Shown one piece after another: positions 43,976 through 54,860 of a DNA stretch of 64,000 nucleotides. The first letter of the stretch is position 1. Every line of letters starts with the position of its first letter. The notes beneath the pieces were generated by a model. The model saw only the letters and a program-made list of their open reading frames with translations, ran no database searches and had not been told where the DNA came from. Made by a program: the position numbers and the translations under genes. This DNA is from Undaria pinnatifida (taxonomy: Eukaryota > Sar > Phaeophyceae > Laminariales > Alariaceae), in contig JABAKD010000020.1 in the NCBI GenBank assembly GCA_012845835.1, forward strand, positions 16,838,306-16,902,305. The letters run 5' to 3'.

Positions 43976-46014
43976 ATAAGTGTGTCAATCTGTCAATCGA
44001 TACCAATTTCTTCGACCAATAGGTTATGATAAATCGGCACAATATGCTATTGTTCTTACAGTAGTTGTGTCACACTGCCGATCGATACCTATTACTGTGA
44101 CTAATAGGTACGTGAAAGTGTCGATCGATACCTATTGTTTGACCAATAGGTATGTGAAATGGACGAACGATATCTATTGCTATGAGTAGTATAAAGCCCT
44201 GTACAGTTGTCTACCACGTATTGAGTACGCCTGTTGGTCTGTCCACAAGTTTTGTGCATCGAATATCGATTAATTGAATATCGATACGTATTGTTATTAT
44301 TTTTGCTCTCCGATAATATAGCGTAGATATAGATGCCGTTCCGATGTAAATCGAATATCCTTCCATAAAGCAGTAGTATATATGAAGTCGAATAATCCCT
44401 CCATAAAGCAGTGGTATCTTCTGCTAACCATTTCTCCATTTCCTTTCCCAACATCTTTAATCTACTGCTTCCTTTTTTAGTTACCTTTTGTTATTAATAT
44501 TTTTGCCCTCCGACAATATAGCCGTGGATGCCGTTCCGATGTAAATCGAACATCCATCCATAAAGCAGCAGTAGTACCTAATATTAATTCGAATTATCGC
44601 ACCGATTGAAGCCCTCACAAGCCTATCGGTTAGTTAAAAGTTATTTTAGTACCACCAGGTATTATCGTAAAGCTGCTGTTTTGAAACAAGAGGCAAGAAG
44701 TAGTTCAAGGTACATAGTATTGCTATCATCCAAGGTATCCATTCAAACAATAGCCTGGGGTATGCGGCACGTATAGCTATGTTCTAAGCAGTACGAGGGT
44801 ATACATTCACAAGCGCAGTAGGTAGCGATCGAAGCCCTTGTAAATATATCTATTAAACTATCAGTAGGTATCGATTGATACCCCTGAGAACCGATTAAAT
44901 TGGGCAATAGGCATCGATCGATACTCTTGCAAACCTATTACATTGAGCAATAGGTATCGATCGATATCATCGCACACCTATCGCTTTAGCCAATAAGTAT
45001 TTCGACTGGTGGCGATAAAAAGGTAATTATCGAACGATAGCCTCTCTGTTGGCAATCATATTTAAATTATGTTGGTGCCCAAGATACCTATCGATGTACA
45101 CCTTCGCAAGCATATCGGCCGCACAATAGGCTATTGTGGCCACTGCCCTTACCCTATTATTGCTTACAATACCTATCGATAGACCCCGAAATCGAGCTGT
45201 TGTCCCCCGTAATAGGTATAGATCCTCATAGATGCCGACATATTGTTGGCCCAATAGCCTATTCGATAGGGTATTGTCCAGGGTATGAGAAGGAACTCGA
45301 CGGCTCACAAACGGGTCGCTCTAAAAAGCATTGCGCTTGAGCTTCGCATCGAACACACATACGTAGTAATCACCACCTTGACAATTGTTGAGGCCATCAA
45401 GGTTGAGCTTCTTAGGGCACAACACGGACAGACAGCACCGAGCTTTCGGGGATTCTCCGCTGGGCTGGAGGGGCGTGCGGCGTGGATGATGAATGGCGAA
45501 CTAGAGTTGATTTATCTAGACGGGCTGTCTTCGAGCGTCTTTGCTCTCCAACACTGCAGCAATAAAATGGCGAAAGGTCTACGTACCGACACCTATCATC
45601 CGAAACAATAGAATGGTGAAAGGTCTGTCAATACCTATCGTCCCGAACAATAGAATTGTGAAAAGTCTATCGATACCTATTTCCCGAATCAATAGGTTTG
45701 GTGAAAGGCATATCGATACCTATCGGGCAAACCCATAGGTTCCGTCTCTCAGCGCCAATATCCTATCGCCCAAACAATACCGTCCTGAAAATGTCTATCG
45801 ATACCTACGTGCTGTATCAATATGTCCAGATAAATGGGTACGATAGGCTATTGGCCAAACAGTAGATCATTGAAGGTGTCAATCGATACCCATTGTCGGC
45901 CCCAATAGGCTACGAAAAGTACCCATCGATACCTATCGCGGGCAACAATAGGCCTCCTATTGGAATAGGATCCTATCGATGGCCTATTGACCTGGAACCT
46001 ATTGTCCAGGGTGT

Positions 46015-46105
46015 ATTTGAATGTTGACACACCCGCCCGTATATCCGGCCGACCTGCTACCCCGCCGTTTCAGGGGGGGGGGGTGTTTTATAAGGCTCAG
46101 TTTGG
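46015..46105 (-). mobile_element. SINE-like repeat copy 3, second part
   Basis: TTGACACACCCGCCCG, ATCCGGCCGACCTGCTA, CCCGCCGTTT and GTTTTATAAGGC continue the family consensus interrupted at 42300. The two halves together rebuild one copy. Confidence 0.6.
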
Positions 46106-46246
46106 GTGTAAGGGAGAATAAAATAACACTGTTCATGATGTCATCTAAAACATCTATAAAACGTTATCGTTGCTAGTATCATCACCTGTTGCATCGCAGC
46201 TTTAACGTTCATTATTACTACCATTAATATAATACGATTAAGGGGC

Positions 46247-46511
46247 TGTTACAGACATAGGCCACCCTTTGCAGGTTTCTCTACTAGGCAGGTTCCACGA
46301 TGGTCATGACACTCGCTTATACTAGATAAGCTCTTGTAATAGTTCAACACACGCCGCGGACGAACTGAATAGCGTTCAATTCCGCGAGACAAAAGCATCA
46401 TTCCTTTTTACCTATACGCACATGTCTTCAAATGCATGTGAGGCCCTTTTATATCCAGCCGTATCCCATATATCTTACGCCTTGTTAGGCTCCCAGGGGA
46501 ATACCATAGCA
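46247..46511 (+). repeat. LTR-like repeat family L2, copy A
   Basis: It begins TGTTACAG, contains TAGCGTTCAATTCCGCGAG and CTTTTATATCCAGCCGTATC, and ends CCATAGCA. It is repeated at 47601-47862 and, inverted, at 60310-60561 and 61253-62281. Each copy is preceded by a similar AAGGGGC motif. Confidence 0.75.
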
Positions 46512-46590
46512 CTATAGTAGCCCACCCTGATGAGCCGTATATGCAGAAATATGGAAGATTCGGGGAAGCACCTGTTCCACGGTTTAGAAC
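46512..46590 (+). other. retroelement leader (shared with 3045-3126)
   Basis: GCCCACCCTGATGAGCCGTA, GATTCGGGGAA and ATGACTCGAAGA follow the LTR-like repeat and match the leader at 3048-3140. A primer-binding site would be expected here, but no TGG-starting tRNA complement is seen. Confidence 0.45.
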
Positions 46591-47211
46591 ATGACTCGAA
46601 GATACGGCTCCTCACAACCTACTCCCACACCTCTACCCTGCGAGGCTACGAAGCCTCAGGGAAAATGCCAGAGCAGAAAACCTCAAACAAAGAACGGAAA
46701 ACGGGAAAAAGGGTACATAACACTCCAGCGAATGGCGGGATCGACAGGCAGGCGCGAGAGCTACCACTTCCGCATATTAGCGAGGGAAACTGCGCCAGAG
46801 AAAAGGGAAAACGGGAACTATGCACAAAAAATAGAAACAAAAACCAAATGCGAAAGCGCTGGGGTCGAAGGCGGAAGAGCAAAAAACCTCGCCAGCAATA
46901 CCCCTAGCGATCGCAAAAACGCACCAGAAAGCGCTACGTGCGAAACCCAACTCGCGCGCGCGGAATGAACATCGTGCTCCACGCCCTGCGGGGGCGACGT
47001 CGACGTAGACGCGGCCGCCGCCCTGATCGAAGCCGAACACATACAGGCCGTCACGTCCAAGTACGTCAATCTTGACACGCGCAATGTAGCGCGCATCACA
47101 TCCCTGCCCCCCGCAACCCCCAATCAGGTTCTCGCCGCCCAACTGATGCGCTCGGTCAACGAAGCCCAAACCGACGTCCTCATGATTTTCCTTTCATCCG
47201 CGCTGCAGTAG
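46591..47211 (+). pseudogene. gag-like frame with one in-frame TGA
   Basis: The frame opens MTRRYGSSQPTPTPLPCEA, is basic in its first half, and reaches TGA at 46966-46968. The same frame then stays open to TAG at 47209, encoding ALIEAEHIQAVTSKYVNLD and AAQLMRSVNEAQTDVLMI with strong exon-like composition. Reading both as one frame gives about 206 codons interrupted once. It lies between L2 repeats after a conserved leader, so a small gag protein is the likeliest reading. The start matches the frame at 3127. No zinc knuckle, protease or polymerase follows. Confidence 0.45.
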
Positions 47212-47344
47212 AGACGGCCCAAAATCCCCGGTTTGGATCCCCGGGTGGGAACACACCCTCCACAGATCTTAAATAGTGATAGGGAGGCGCGGGAGCCTGT
47301 CTATGTGAACCTCATTGGGGGCCACAGGCCAGTGGCGGCACTGA

Positions 47345-47641
47345 CCGAATTGTTGTAGGCGAATTCCATGTGCGGCACAACTGCGCATCCCAATCGTCTG
47401 GGCGTTCGTTGACGAGCACGCCCTCCGGACTTCCACGGCACTAGTGGAACGGGCGATCCCGACACTGCCCATCGAACCCGTGGCGATTCCGCAACCTTTG
47501 GTCAACGTAACCGGGGTACCTGCCCGCCGTCGCGCGGATGACTCGATCCTCAGTGTCATTGGTCCTGCAGACGACGCCATGTATAATAAGATTAAGGGGC
47601 TGTTACAGGCACAGGCCACCCTTTGCGGGTTTCTCTACTAG
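47345..47641 (+). pseudogene. small coding-like frame ending in L2 repeat
   Basis: An open stretch without a clear ATG encodes IPIVWAFVDEHALRTSTALV, then PIEPVAIPQPLVNVTGVP and IGPADDAMYNKIKGLLQAQ, stopping inside the LTR-like repeat. The end is echoed on the minus strand near 60600 (SPAVDAMYYKRLGAV), so this is a family-wide coding tail. It may be the C-terminal part of the same gag-like protein as 46591-47211, separated by about 130 bases of non-coding sequence. Function unknown. Confidence 0.4.
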
Positions 47642-47862
47642 GCAGGCAGGTTCCACGTTGGTCACCCACTTTTACTCGATAAGCTCTTGTCTTAGTTCCA
47701 CACATGCCACGGACTAACTGAATAGCGTTCAATTCCGCGAGGCGAAATCATCATCCTCTTTTTCCTATACGCGCATGCCTTCAAAGGCATGTGAAGCCCT
47801 TTTATATCCAGCCGTATCCCATATCTTACGCCTTGTTAGGCTTCCAGGGGGATACCATAACA
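47601..47862 (+). repeat. LTR-like repeat family L2, copy B
   Basis: It begins TGTTACAGGCACAGGCCACC and ends GATACCATAACA. It is about 85 % alike to copy A. Copies A and B lie in the same orientation 1.35 kb apart. Confidence 0.75.
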
Positions 47863-47874
47863 CTACCAGGTAGG

Positions 47875-48034
47875 ATCAAGGCTACGGTAGGGGGTACCCC
47901 CAACTTTCACTCCCGGGTCAGAGCCAAAAAAGGGTATGGTACTAGAGGTGTACCCTTTTTTGGCTTTTTTATACCCTTTTTTGGCTTTGACCCGGTAGTG
48001 AAAATTGAGGGTACCCCCCTGCCGTAGCCTTGAT
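47875..48034. mobile_element. 160-base MITE forming one long hairpin
   Basis: The left arm ATCAAGGCTACGGTAGGGGG pairs with the right arm CCCCCTGCCGTAGCCTTGAT, and the pairing continues inward through GGGTACCC, the CCGGGTCA/TGACCCGG block and AGCCAAAAAAGGGTA/TACCCTTTTTTGGCT. An extra copy of ACCCTTTTTTGGC sits at the tip. Almost the whole element is self-complementary. It lies 13 bases after L2 copy B. No target duplication is clear. Confidence 0.8.
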
Positions 48035-48317
48035 TGTAGGTTATATTAATGTACTGGTAATGTTTTACTACTTACTACTATTAATAGTACAGTAGTAAAA
48101 ATAATAAAACACTACTGCTGTTGTACATATGTTATATTTAATACCTGGTAGTATTTTTGTTTTTGCCTTCAATAATGAATCATTACAACTCCCTAAAAAC
48201 GGGCGGCCGGTGTTGTATCACGCAGCTTGCAAAGATGAGTGGGTATCGACCCTGAATTTGTCGAACTAACTCACACACACCTGACGTTAAAACAACTTTA
48301 TTATAGAGTAATATGCA

Positions 48318-48905
48318 GCGGTCAGTACGAGTATATATTATATATCTATGCGACCTAAAGATGTTGTTTAAAAAACCCTTTCGCCCCCCCCCCCTCCCCT
48401 CGAACGCTCTGCCCTCTCCTCACTGGTTATACGACTTACAGGATATACATGATAAACTGGTGCGTTCTTTCCAAAACCGTCGGATTTATCCCTTTAAATG
48501 ATTTATAGTTTCTACGCACAGATTGAGCTGCCCCGCCCGTCCCGCCCCCCCCGCCCCCCCCCCGCTCCCTCTCGATCAAACCCAGCCCCCCCCACATCCT
48601 TATCAACTCCGCCCTCCCCTCACCAGTTATTCGACTTACAGGATTCACTTGATAAACTGATGCATTTCCTTCCACAGCTGTCAGATTTTGTCCCCCTCAA
48701 AAACGGGTTTTACAGTTTCCGCGCAAAGACTGACTAACATCACCCTGTTGACCCTGATAGCTACACTGTAGTTGCAAGGGGAGTCGCCGACCTATATCCT
48801 TAATGAGGACACACAACTCGTAATACGCGCGATCGGAGCACACCGCTTGCAAAGATGAGTTACGACAAAATCTTCGATCTCACAGCTGGAGTGTATTTTT
48901 ATTTT
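48318..48905. repeat. dispersed repeat R1, copy 2
   Basis: It matches 1340-1935 throughout, including the paired sub-units with TACGACTTACAGGATA and the tail GGAGTCGCCGACCTATATCC. The open frames over it are repeat by-products. Confidence 0.7.
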
Positions 48906-48944
48906 CATAATTTTAGAAAAAAAAATGAAGAGAAAAAAACTTCA

Positions 48945-49560
48945 GACTATGAGATCGACCAAACAGGATTTTTGATCAAAGCTCAGCTTTGCGAGCTGCG
49001 TGTGATACTGCGATCGCGCATGTTACGGGGTGTATATACCCTCGTGAAGGATACAGGTCGGTGACGCCCCTGCTAATGCCAGGGTCAACAGGACTAAGAC
49101 GTTCAGCCTTGTTCTGCGCAAGGAAACTGTATAACTCGCATTGAGGGGGACAAAACCAGACATCCGTGGAACTCAATATGCACGACACCATAAGTGTTAT
49201 AGTGTTTAGAGTTAACTTTTGGAGTGGGCTACTTGGGTCTACCGGGTTCGTGCGCAAGTCCCTGTGTGCTCCCCGTAAATGTGACAGGCCGTCGGAGGTC
49301 CAGCCCAGGCCTGATGCTCGGGCTGTTAGTGCTGTCGATGCATGATGGAACATGCGGTGGGCGTCGATCGCTAATGTTCCGAAATGATCTCTCTTCTGCT
49401 CTTGATGTGATGCAAAAACACACTCACACACCTCTATTGATTGATCGAATGAAGACCGACGAGTGAGATCTGGCGTTCTGCATCAGGCGTCGGGCGGTGC
49501 ACACTTGATCCTAAAGCTCTTCGAACACCCATCTCACACACTACCAGGGAATGCACAAGC
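48945..49560 (-). repeat. dispersed repeat R3, inverted copy of 63040-63620
   Basis: The reverse complement matches 63040-63620 closely (GAGCAGAAGAGAGATCA, GTAGACCCAAGTAGCCCACT, TTAACTCTAAACACTATRA). Its inner end also resembles the R1 tail, so R1 copy 2 and this copy meet tail to tail and make an imperfect palindrome over about 48670-49170. Confidence 0.7.
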
Positions 49561-50756
49561 TTAAGCGTGCATCCACAACGCCAGACCCCTATGCACTCCT
49601 ACAGATGGAGCTCTGGCGCTAATACTGAATGATCAAAGGTGCGTGTCCCCGAGTAGCCGATTGTTTTCGCTAATCCAGAGAGCCCCCGTCGTCATTTCCG
49701 AGTGGAGCATCCGCAGGCCACAAATGTTAGCTCACGTGCGTAAAGGTGTTGGGGAAAGTCGGAATTCATATCGTGAAAACCACGGAACGACTTCCTCCAT
49801 AAATTCAAGAACGTTAAACTGCTGTTTGAATATTTATCGGGACTACCGCAAGCAAGAAATTCCCGGATGGGTCGATTCCTCCGAAGAGTCGACGTGTCAG
49901 AACGTGCATCACTAAAAGCGTGAGCCGTACATGGCCATCGGTTTTCTCGGGACACTCAGGCTACCTCGTGGGGCCAGCACTGAGCAATAATAGCGTATGT
50001 ATCCCTGGTACTTTTTTACCAGGTAATATGTCTATCATGGCCACCCACAAGTAAGCCACGTAGTGGGAGTATACGTAGCAGCCACGGGGCAAGGCAATCC
50101 ACCGTCAGGTCCATCGTTCCGTACGAGGGATCCATCGTCCCGTGCGGGGGTGTCCCACCGGATTCATCATCACTAATAATAACAGGAACCCGTCAGTGGG
50201 AGGTACCAGGTGTAGACTATGGGTTTAGCCAAACGTCCGACCGGACATACGTTTCTCGCACGGTATTCAACCAAAATATTTGTATGCGCGTTCTGCCTCC
50301 GAAGGTATAGCTGGCTGAGCGTTCGGATAGCCTGTGGACTTCAGAGCGAAAAAACGCCGGAGAGGCATGAATAATAAGATTATTACAACACACATAGACT
50401 ATATATAGTCTAGTCTATATATATCAGCCAAGCGAACCAGCCCGGGCGGCTGAGCTGCGCATGGGGTTGAGGGTTTGTGTGTCCGAAGTGAAACGGAAGA
50501 TAATTGACACGCGCAGCATGCTGGCGCTTGTACTGCTACACAGACAGGCTAGACTGCAATAATGGTCGCCTATTAGATCCCTGTACCTCTGGTCTCAAAA
50601 TGATTCATTTCATGCCGCCGAGGTGGCACTTTAAGTCCGCTAGCCGTGCCGCACCCACACACCCACCAGGTGTCATCATAATATAGATGCAAAGGTATCC
50701 TCACAAATGCAACGCATTGTTGGCGCACAAACGAACGTAGACGGTAAACGGCGGGG

Positions 50757-51115
50757 TACTCATTTGTTGCTTGCCTAAGTGATTTGACCACACATGCATC
50801 CCTTTCGAGACGGAGCACCGCTCCTACTCCTAATAGAGACACCTCCAACATTTCGGCGCTCATTACGCTTTTTCCATATATTACATAGAAACTGCTTGCT
50901 TATCCTATCCCCTTCCTGTTTCGCCGTCTGTGGCCACCATCTAAATGTCCTAGGATAGCGATCGTTTTCTCGTAACTCCCTAGTCTACCAAACTCTTCCA
51001 TGTCACACTCGTCTAATTGCCTCATCTCTTGTTCCTCCTTGAGCGTAGAGGGGGGGAGAACAAGCAAGTACGGATCGTTGAAACCCTTAAACACGCGAGG
51101 GGCAGAAGACGACAT
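50757..51115 (-). pseudogene. R2 repeat copy 3 with coding-like tail
   Basis: Positions 50757-50945 are R2. On the minus strand an open frame (51115-50900) enters R2 and encodes FKGFNDPYLLVLPPSTLKEE, then RQLDECDMEEFGRLGSYEK and a basic C-terminus before a stop. The composition is exon-like. R2 may therefore be the 3' end of a mobile element whose protein ends here. No domain is recognised, and only the last 70 codons are visible. Confidence 0.35.
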
Positions 51116-54100
51116 ATATATGCCATCCCACGCAGGTCACGGCGGACCAACAGATCCGTGTGTGTACCAGGAGTCTGCAACACTCGATGAAACATCGACG
51201 ACCAGTGGGATTGCTGAACCCTATGCGCGATGAAAATCGAACGCAAGAACCGGGGGGAAGAAGGGACGACACCTGTGACCACGGCTTGTCCAGAAGCTGG
51301 AAAGTAAATGTGTGTGAAAAAAAAAAAAACTTCCGTTAGATCGCGTCGACAAATCTTCCCTGTGCAACAAGAGCTTCGACGATGAAGGTGAAACGGTTCC
51401 AAATAGGGAACGGACCGTGGGACTGTATCGGTACACCGCCATATAGTATAATTTTGATGTCTGGGATGAAGAATCAGGGCGGACGCTGGGTGTGTCAACA
51501 ACGTAGTTGGGTGCAAAGGGTGAGTTAATGTGAAGACAACACACAAGGACACACTGACTGCCGCCACTTCCCCCCGGGGGGTAGGCTAGAGGCTGTTGCG
51601 ATGGTCAAATACTCATCACTACCTCGCCAACTCATAGCAGTTTCCTCTCGAAAAACAATTCAGGGTCGTCGAACGTCCAAATCACCAACGTCTTCCGCTG
51701 CAGATGCACACGGTCCAACGCTTTGACACTTGAAACAATCAGAGGCATCCCTGAAAGCTCCAAGCAGCTCTGCCCCAAGCTGGCTGAATTTAGTGCTTCT
51801 GATCTAGCTATATTTTGGTGTTCTACTGCGCAAGCTCACTGCTGTAGACAGAAGCGACTTGCCAAGCGCATTCTTGTAACCAACCTGGGGTTGACGCTTA
51901 CGCCATGGCCTAAAGCTTGCCTACCCGCCGCTGCCTTATCAGCAATTACACCACCATGCGATGCCGCCATAATTACCACTACTCTGCGCAGAAGAACATT
52001 TGCTGCAGACACAGCAACAGTACCAACAACAACACAGGTCAGTCTCGTCGCAATGCCAACAACAACTATTCGCAATATCGATCTCATAAGTATTATTTTG
52101 CAACGCCCTCCACTCCAGCACCCCCACTTTTATATCTCATACTGTTGGCTCCCTCCTACTTTTAACCGCACGAAAAGGGAAGCGCTTGTTATCCTACTGT
52201 ACATGCGCCTCCCTCGCATTCTAACTCACAACGGAACCGGTTCATCGACTAAACATGTTTGCTGGCATTCGCTTATCCCCCAGGTCCTCCCCCCAAATTG
52301 AGATAAATCACCCCCCGCGATAATTCCGTACACCTCTAATCTAGAGTAACATTTTTACTACGGCAAACGAATCCAACTCAAAATCCAGGTAGTTTCTCCC
52401 CCAGCTTGGGTGCAGCTGTAAAATAGATAAGCATTAAACTGTTTTGGAACGATAACTACGTGAAGGATGTCAGGGACAACCGAGGTCCGTTGAATTATCA
52501 CTGCGAGCATCCAAACAAACTATGAGACCACGCGCCTACGTGCGAATAAACTAAAAAAAACATGCCTTCTATAGTCGCGTGATAGCCAGCGCCCTCCTTA
52601 AGCGAACCCAGCATACGCGACAGCTCTGTTACTAGTACAACACTTGTTTACAACCGGCACCCACGCGACGAAAACTAAAAATACGCTTCGTACGGTGGTG
52701 ACATGATGGCCACCGCCTTCCCAAAGCGAACCCAGCATAGACGCGAGCTGTTAGTACTGTAGAGACAACGCTTGTTTGCCATCTCATGACACCCTTGTCG
52801 CGGTTCCATGCGCGGCAGGAACAACCAAGGCCTCTTGGAAGCACGCCCAGGGCGCCATGATTTGTGGAGTACTCTCTCCTGGGGATGCGTACACCCGGGT
52901 ACTCTCTACCTTTCTCTCTGGGATAGTGGCACTCTACCATAGAGGTACTCTCTACCATTGCGGTACTCGCGAGTATCGCAACCAGTTCTATCGTAGGCTC
53001 TCCCGACGTGCTTTCATCGCAACTGACGCTGCCACCTATAATTCCTAACCCTATTGTATCGTCTGCTTTAGATATTCTACCACCGTTGGCTTCGTATTCT
53101 GGCATACACCCTGGTAAGTACCCTGATGTACACAGTACTTCACCTACATTTCCTGATACTACCCTGATATTACCGTAGAAAATAAACAGATACCCTCGCT
53201 TGAACATCTCGCCGCATTTGCCTAAATAGGAAAGAGATCTCCTGCAAGCTAGCGAGCATCAGATATCGTACATCGCCTTGCCTGTGTGGCTGTCAAAACA
53301 CAACCGCCCCTTACAGCCGGAACACGCCCTACCTCCTTTTTTTAATTTTTCCGAAGCATTACCGAGCACTCTCCACTTTGCATTCACCACCGACAACCTC
53401 ACTGATCATTCTCACTGAGCGTTCTCAGTGTGGAACGCGGGGGGTGTTGCTCTCGTGGCCCCCAGCTGATTTTTACCAAAACCCCACCTCCCACCCCTCC
53501 CAAAGGCGAGCCAACTCAATAAGGTACGCCCTATCAATTCCCTCCTCTAATTCTTATGTTAGAGGCGGCTAAAGTACAGCACAAGTACACTAAACACGCC
53601 ACCAATACACAGTACAAATACTTTTATTACTAGTAGAAGGGTCCGCTTGTGTTCCTGAAGGAACTTAACGCCAAAAAAACTTAATTCCGAATAAACTAAT
53701 TTCTGGTCTGCTTTTTCCTCGAGGAAAGCGAAAGTGGGCGCCACATCATTAACAGAACAACTAAACCAAAATACAAGAAGACAAAAAACTGTCACGCCAC
53801 ACCACCCAAACGTGATGAAAGGGCCGCTGGCTAGAGCTGCCCTGCCGCTCCTTTCAACACAAAAAAACGCAAACGTACGCCGAAACTAAAGCCAAGAAAA
53901 CAACAAACAACCCAAGCCACAAAAGCGAAGCAACAAAAAAACAGAAGGGCCGTTTCAGAAAATCACTAAAAGTACGGTATGTACGACCACAACGACAAAC
54001 AACAGCGCAACGCCAATACAAAAACCAAGAGGACAATAATTAAGAAAAAAACGGCCACGACGAGGGCGACCCTGCCTCGCTCAGGCAACAAATAATTAAT

Positions 54101-54850
54101 GCGAGGTCACACCCTGTTCAGCGGCACAGTATGTAGCCAATCAACGAGTCTGTTCCATATCTGAAGCCAATCAACGAATTTCGTCCAAATCTGGAGAGTG
54201 TGAAGCCATCCAGAGAAAAAAGTCGGAGGCACCAAACGTCCGACAACACTCGGTTTAGAAACAAAAAAATAAAATAAAATAACGAAAACCCCTGGTATGC
54301 GTATGCTTGCTTGTCCTATATAAGATCTTGGGCAAAATACCATTTGATCATGCATGTGATCATGAGGGGGGAGGGGGGGGGGCGAATCCTGATGCTGATT
54401 TTCTAAAACGCAGAAACCCACACGATCCTATACCATACAAAATAAGGTGGCAGCTAGCTTCCACATGTTTGCCGGCCGTGAGTCCTTGACATCGAACGGA
54501 TCACCTCGAATCGATCAGCTCTTCACCCATCGTGAGCACTGCAAAATTTATCCAAAACAATTTATCCCAAACAAATTCCAAGGCACCTGCACCAGACACT
54601 ACTGTGGGTGCTATTCTAAAAAGGTTAATACTCGATTCTATCGCCAGCTCGCACCGATGAAAACGTACGCACCTCTAGGCTCCCCCGTTCCCTGGAGTCG
54701 AGAGCGACCCTATACGGTCCTACCCGTTAGCAGACTATTGTTCCGACGTTTCCGCCGAAGACGAGTCCTTGAGCTCGAACCGATCAGCTCGCATCAATAG
54801 CAATGCTCGAATCAAGCAGCTCCAGCCGACCAGTCGCATCGATGTTCATG
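51116..54850. other. no convincing gene
   Basis: Frames are scattered and have no domain signatures; the longest (51723-52301) has none. There is a diverged tandem pair with AAGCGAACCCAGCATA at 52588-52665 and 52707-52785, and GGTACTCTCTACC repeats at 52865-52970. The rest appears to be unique intergenic or intronic DNA. Confidence 0.45.
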
Positions 54851-54860
54851 CGCGAATCAA

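Larger units (their letters stand above)
42301..46014. mobile_element. TIR element packed with CAATAGG hairpins
   Basis: Left end ACACCCCGGACAATAG (42301) and right end CTATTGTCCAGGGTGT (45999-46014) are inverted repeats with one mismatch. The interior, apart from the LTR element at 42353-43765, carries dozens of half-sites CAATAGGTATCGAT / ATCGATACCTATTG in both orientations, many arranged as hairpins with stem CCTATTG/CAATAGG and a 4-8 base loop (for example 43821-43852, 44080-44111, 44121-44153). The terminal repeats contain the same CAATAG core. It looks like a non-autonomous DNA transposon with extended subterminal repeats. No transposase frame is present. Target duplication is unclear: TTGAA occurs on both sides, offset. 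Confidence 0.6.
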
